DNA from: JAJVID01 sp035714085
GTDB lineage: Bacteria; Acidobacteriota; Blastocatellia; RBC074
Assembly: GCA_035714085.1 (NCBI GenBank)
Contig: DASTMP010000462.1
Location: 1-64,000 of the forward strand
Direction of reading: 5' to 3'
DNA length: 64,000 nucleotides
In this document: in pieces, positions 63,030-64,000 of the stretch
How the letters are laid out: every line of letters starts with the position of its first letter
Position numbering within the stretch: position 1 is the first letter of the stretch
The notes under the pieces: generated by a model
Database searches by the model: none
What the model saw: only the letters and a program-made list of their open reading frames with translations
What the model was told of the DNA's origin: nothing
Position numbers and translations under genes: made by a program

Positions 63030-64000
63030 TCATTCACTGCGCAGCGCCACCATCGGCTCAACTTGAGCGGCGCGGCGGGCGGGGAGTAGGGCTGCCAGCA
63101 GCGCCACCACGATGAGGATCAAGGCGACAGAGCCGTAGGTCAGCGGATCGGCGGGCGAGAGCCCAAAGAGCATTGACTGGATGAATCGGCTGCCGCCATA
63201 CGTCGCCGGCAGGCCGATCGCAACGCCGACGCCGACGAGCGCGAGCGATTCGCGCAGGATCATCCGCAGCGCCTGCCCTGGCAGCGCGCCGAGCGCCATG
63301 CGCAGGCCGATTTCGCCCGTGCGGTGGAGCACAAGGAAGGACATCAGGCCGTAGAGTCCGACGCAGGCGAGGGTCAGCGCGACAAATCCGAAAAAGCCGG
63401 AGAGCCGCGCAAAGAGCAACTCCTCCGAATTGATGCGAGCTATCTGCTCCTCATGTGTGCGGAGGTTGATGACGGGCAGTGTGGGATCAAGCCCACTCAC
63501 GGCTGCGCGGATTGCGGGGAATATAGCGGCGGGATCGCCGGCTGTGCGCACGCAGTAATTGGCGACGCCCTCCGGCATCTGGGTCGCGGGCACGTATATG
63601 GTCGGGGGCGCGGTCTCGCGCAGCCCGGTGTATTTCGCGTCGCGGGCTACGCCGACGATTTCAATCTCGGTAGCGCCGGCGACGGGAGCGCTGCTGAAGC
63701 CAAGGCGGCGGCCGACGGGGTTTTCGTCGCCAAAAATTTTTCGCGCGAACGCCTGGTTGACGATCGCGACTTTAGGCCCGGCGCCGGCGTCATGGTCGGT
63801 AAAGCCGCGACCGAGAACGAGCGGGATTTCCATCGCGGCAAGAAAATTCGGCGCGAGGCCGTTGAGGTTGAAGATCATTGAGGCGCCTGGCGGCGGCGTG
63901 TAACCTGGCGCGGTAATCCTGCGGTTGCTCCGTACGCCGGCGAGTAGCGCGACCCGTGAGAATGTGGCGGCGCGCACTCCGGGGATGCTTTCAAGCCGTG
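63030..64000 (-). CDS. ADOP-type orphan ABC permease, 5' end beyond the window (permease 22, partial)
   Basis: Only the C-terminal part, about 323 residues, is inside the window. The frame stays open to position 64000, with RLESIPGV before the apparent GTG at 63977, so that GTG is internal. It covers the rest of periplasmic domain 2 (LGRGFTDHDAGAGPKVAIVN and IVGVARDAKYTGL) and the last three helices. Coupling helix 2 is EIGLRMALGALPGQALRMI, with Leu-Pro-Gly replacing the usual basic residues. The tail is LLPARRAAQVEPMVALRSE. Whether it has the prefix domain cannot be seen. It may belong to a fourth operon. Confidence 0.93.
   Translation of the reverse strand, partial: RLESIPGVRAATFSRVALLAGVRSNRRITAPGYTPPPGASMIFNLNGLAPNFLAAMEIPLVLGRGFTDHDAGAGPKVAIVNQAFARKIFGDENPVGRRLGFSSAPVAGATEIEIVGVARDAKYTGLRETAPPTIYVPATQMPEGVANYCVRTAGDPAAIFPAIRAAVSGLDPTLPVINLRTHEEQIARINSEELLFARLSGFFGFVALTLACVGLYGLMSFLVLHRTGEIGLRMALGALPGQALRMILRESLALVGVGVAIGLPATYGGSRFIQSMLFGLSPADPLTYGSVALILIVVALLAALLPARRAAQVEPMVALRSE

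Overview
The window is almost entirely a family-expansion locus of orphan ABC-type permeases. It holds 22 complete genes and one cut by the right edge, all of the MacB/FtsX-like 'ADOP' type (acidobacterial duplicated orphan permease). Each has two periplasmic MacB-type domains and two FtsX-type membrane blocks. There is no ATPase, membrane-fusion protein, tRNA, rRNA, insertion sequence or CRISPR array. This family, the GC-rich coding sequence and the repeat-rich spacers point to an Acidobacteriota chromosome. The class cannot be fixed from the sequence; Blastocatellia-like is a guess.

Layout: (1) 92-13643, plus strand: five tandem permeases of 875-899 aa, each with an extra N-terminal 'permease prefix' domain of about 72 residues. 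(2) 13735-26548, minus strand: an operon read from a sigma-54-like promoter at 26531-26548, in the order permease, permease, secreted 34-residue-repeat protein, secreted beta-helix-like protein, permease, permease. (3) 26678-41078, minus strand: a second operon from a sigma-54-like promoter at 41061-41078, in the order permease, permease, gluzincin-type lipoprotein, permease, permease, small secreted protein, permease. (4) 41511-42319, plus strand: a DUF433/DUF5615 toxin-antitoxin-like pair with its own sigma-70-like promoter. (5) 42342-62658, minus strand: a third operon of eight permeases from a sigma-54-like promoter at 62641-62658. (6) 63030-64000, minus strand: the 3' part of another permease. 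None of the minus-strand permeases whose start lies in the window has the prefix domain.

The most striking signal is regulatory. The three minus-strand operons share the -24/-12 element TGGCACG-N4-TTGGT. Each also has an upstream dyad (TTYGGGA-N8-TCCCRAA, degenerate in one) whose centre lies 105.5, 106.5 and 106.5 bp from the -12 base. This is what a common sigma-54 regulon with one enhancer-binding protein would look like. About 20 orphan permeases and four secreted or lipoprotein partners would then be co-expressed.

The spacers carry a second layer of structure. Twelve of them contain an element of 70-115 bp made of inverted arrays of 7-bp repeats around a shared core of about 35 bp, which occurs in both orientations. 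Stretches of 84 and 99 bp of perfect or near-perfect identity span spacer/gene ends or 3' ends of otherwise diverged permeases, suggesting homologous exchange as the engine of expansion. The substrate, the ATPase partner if any, and the physiological role cannot be read from this window.
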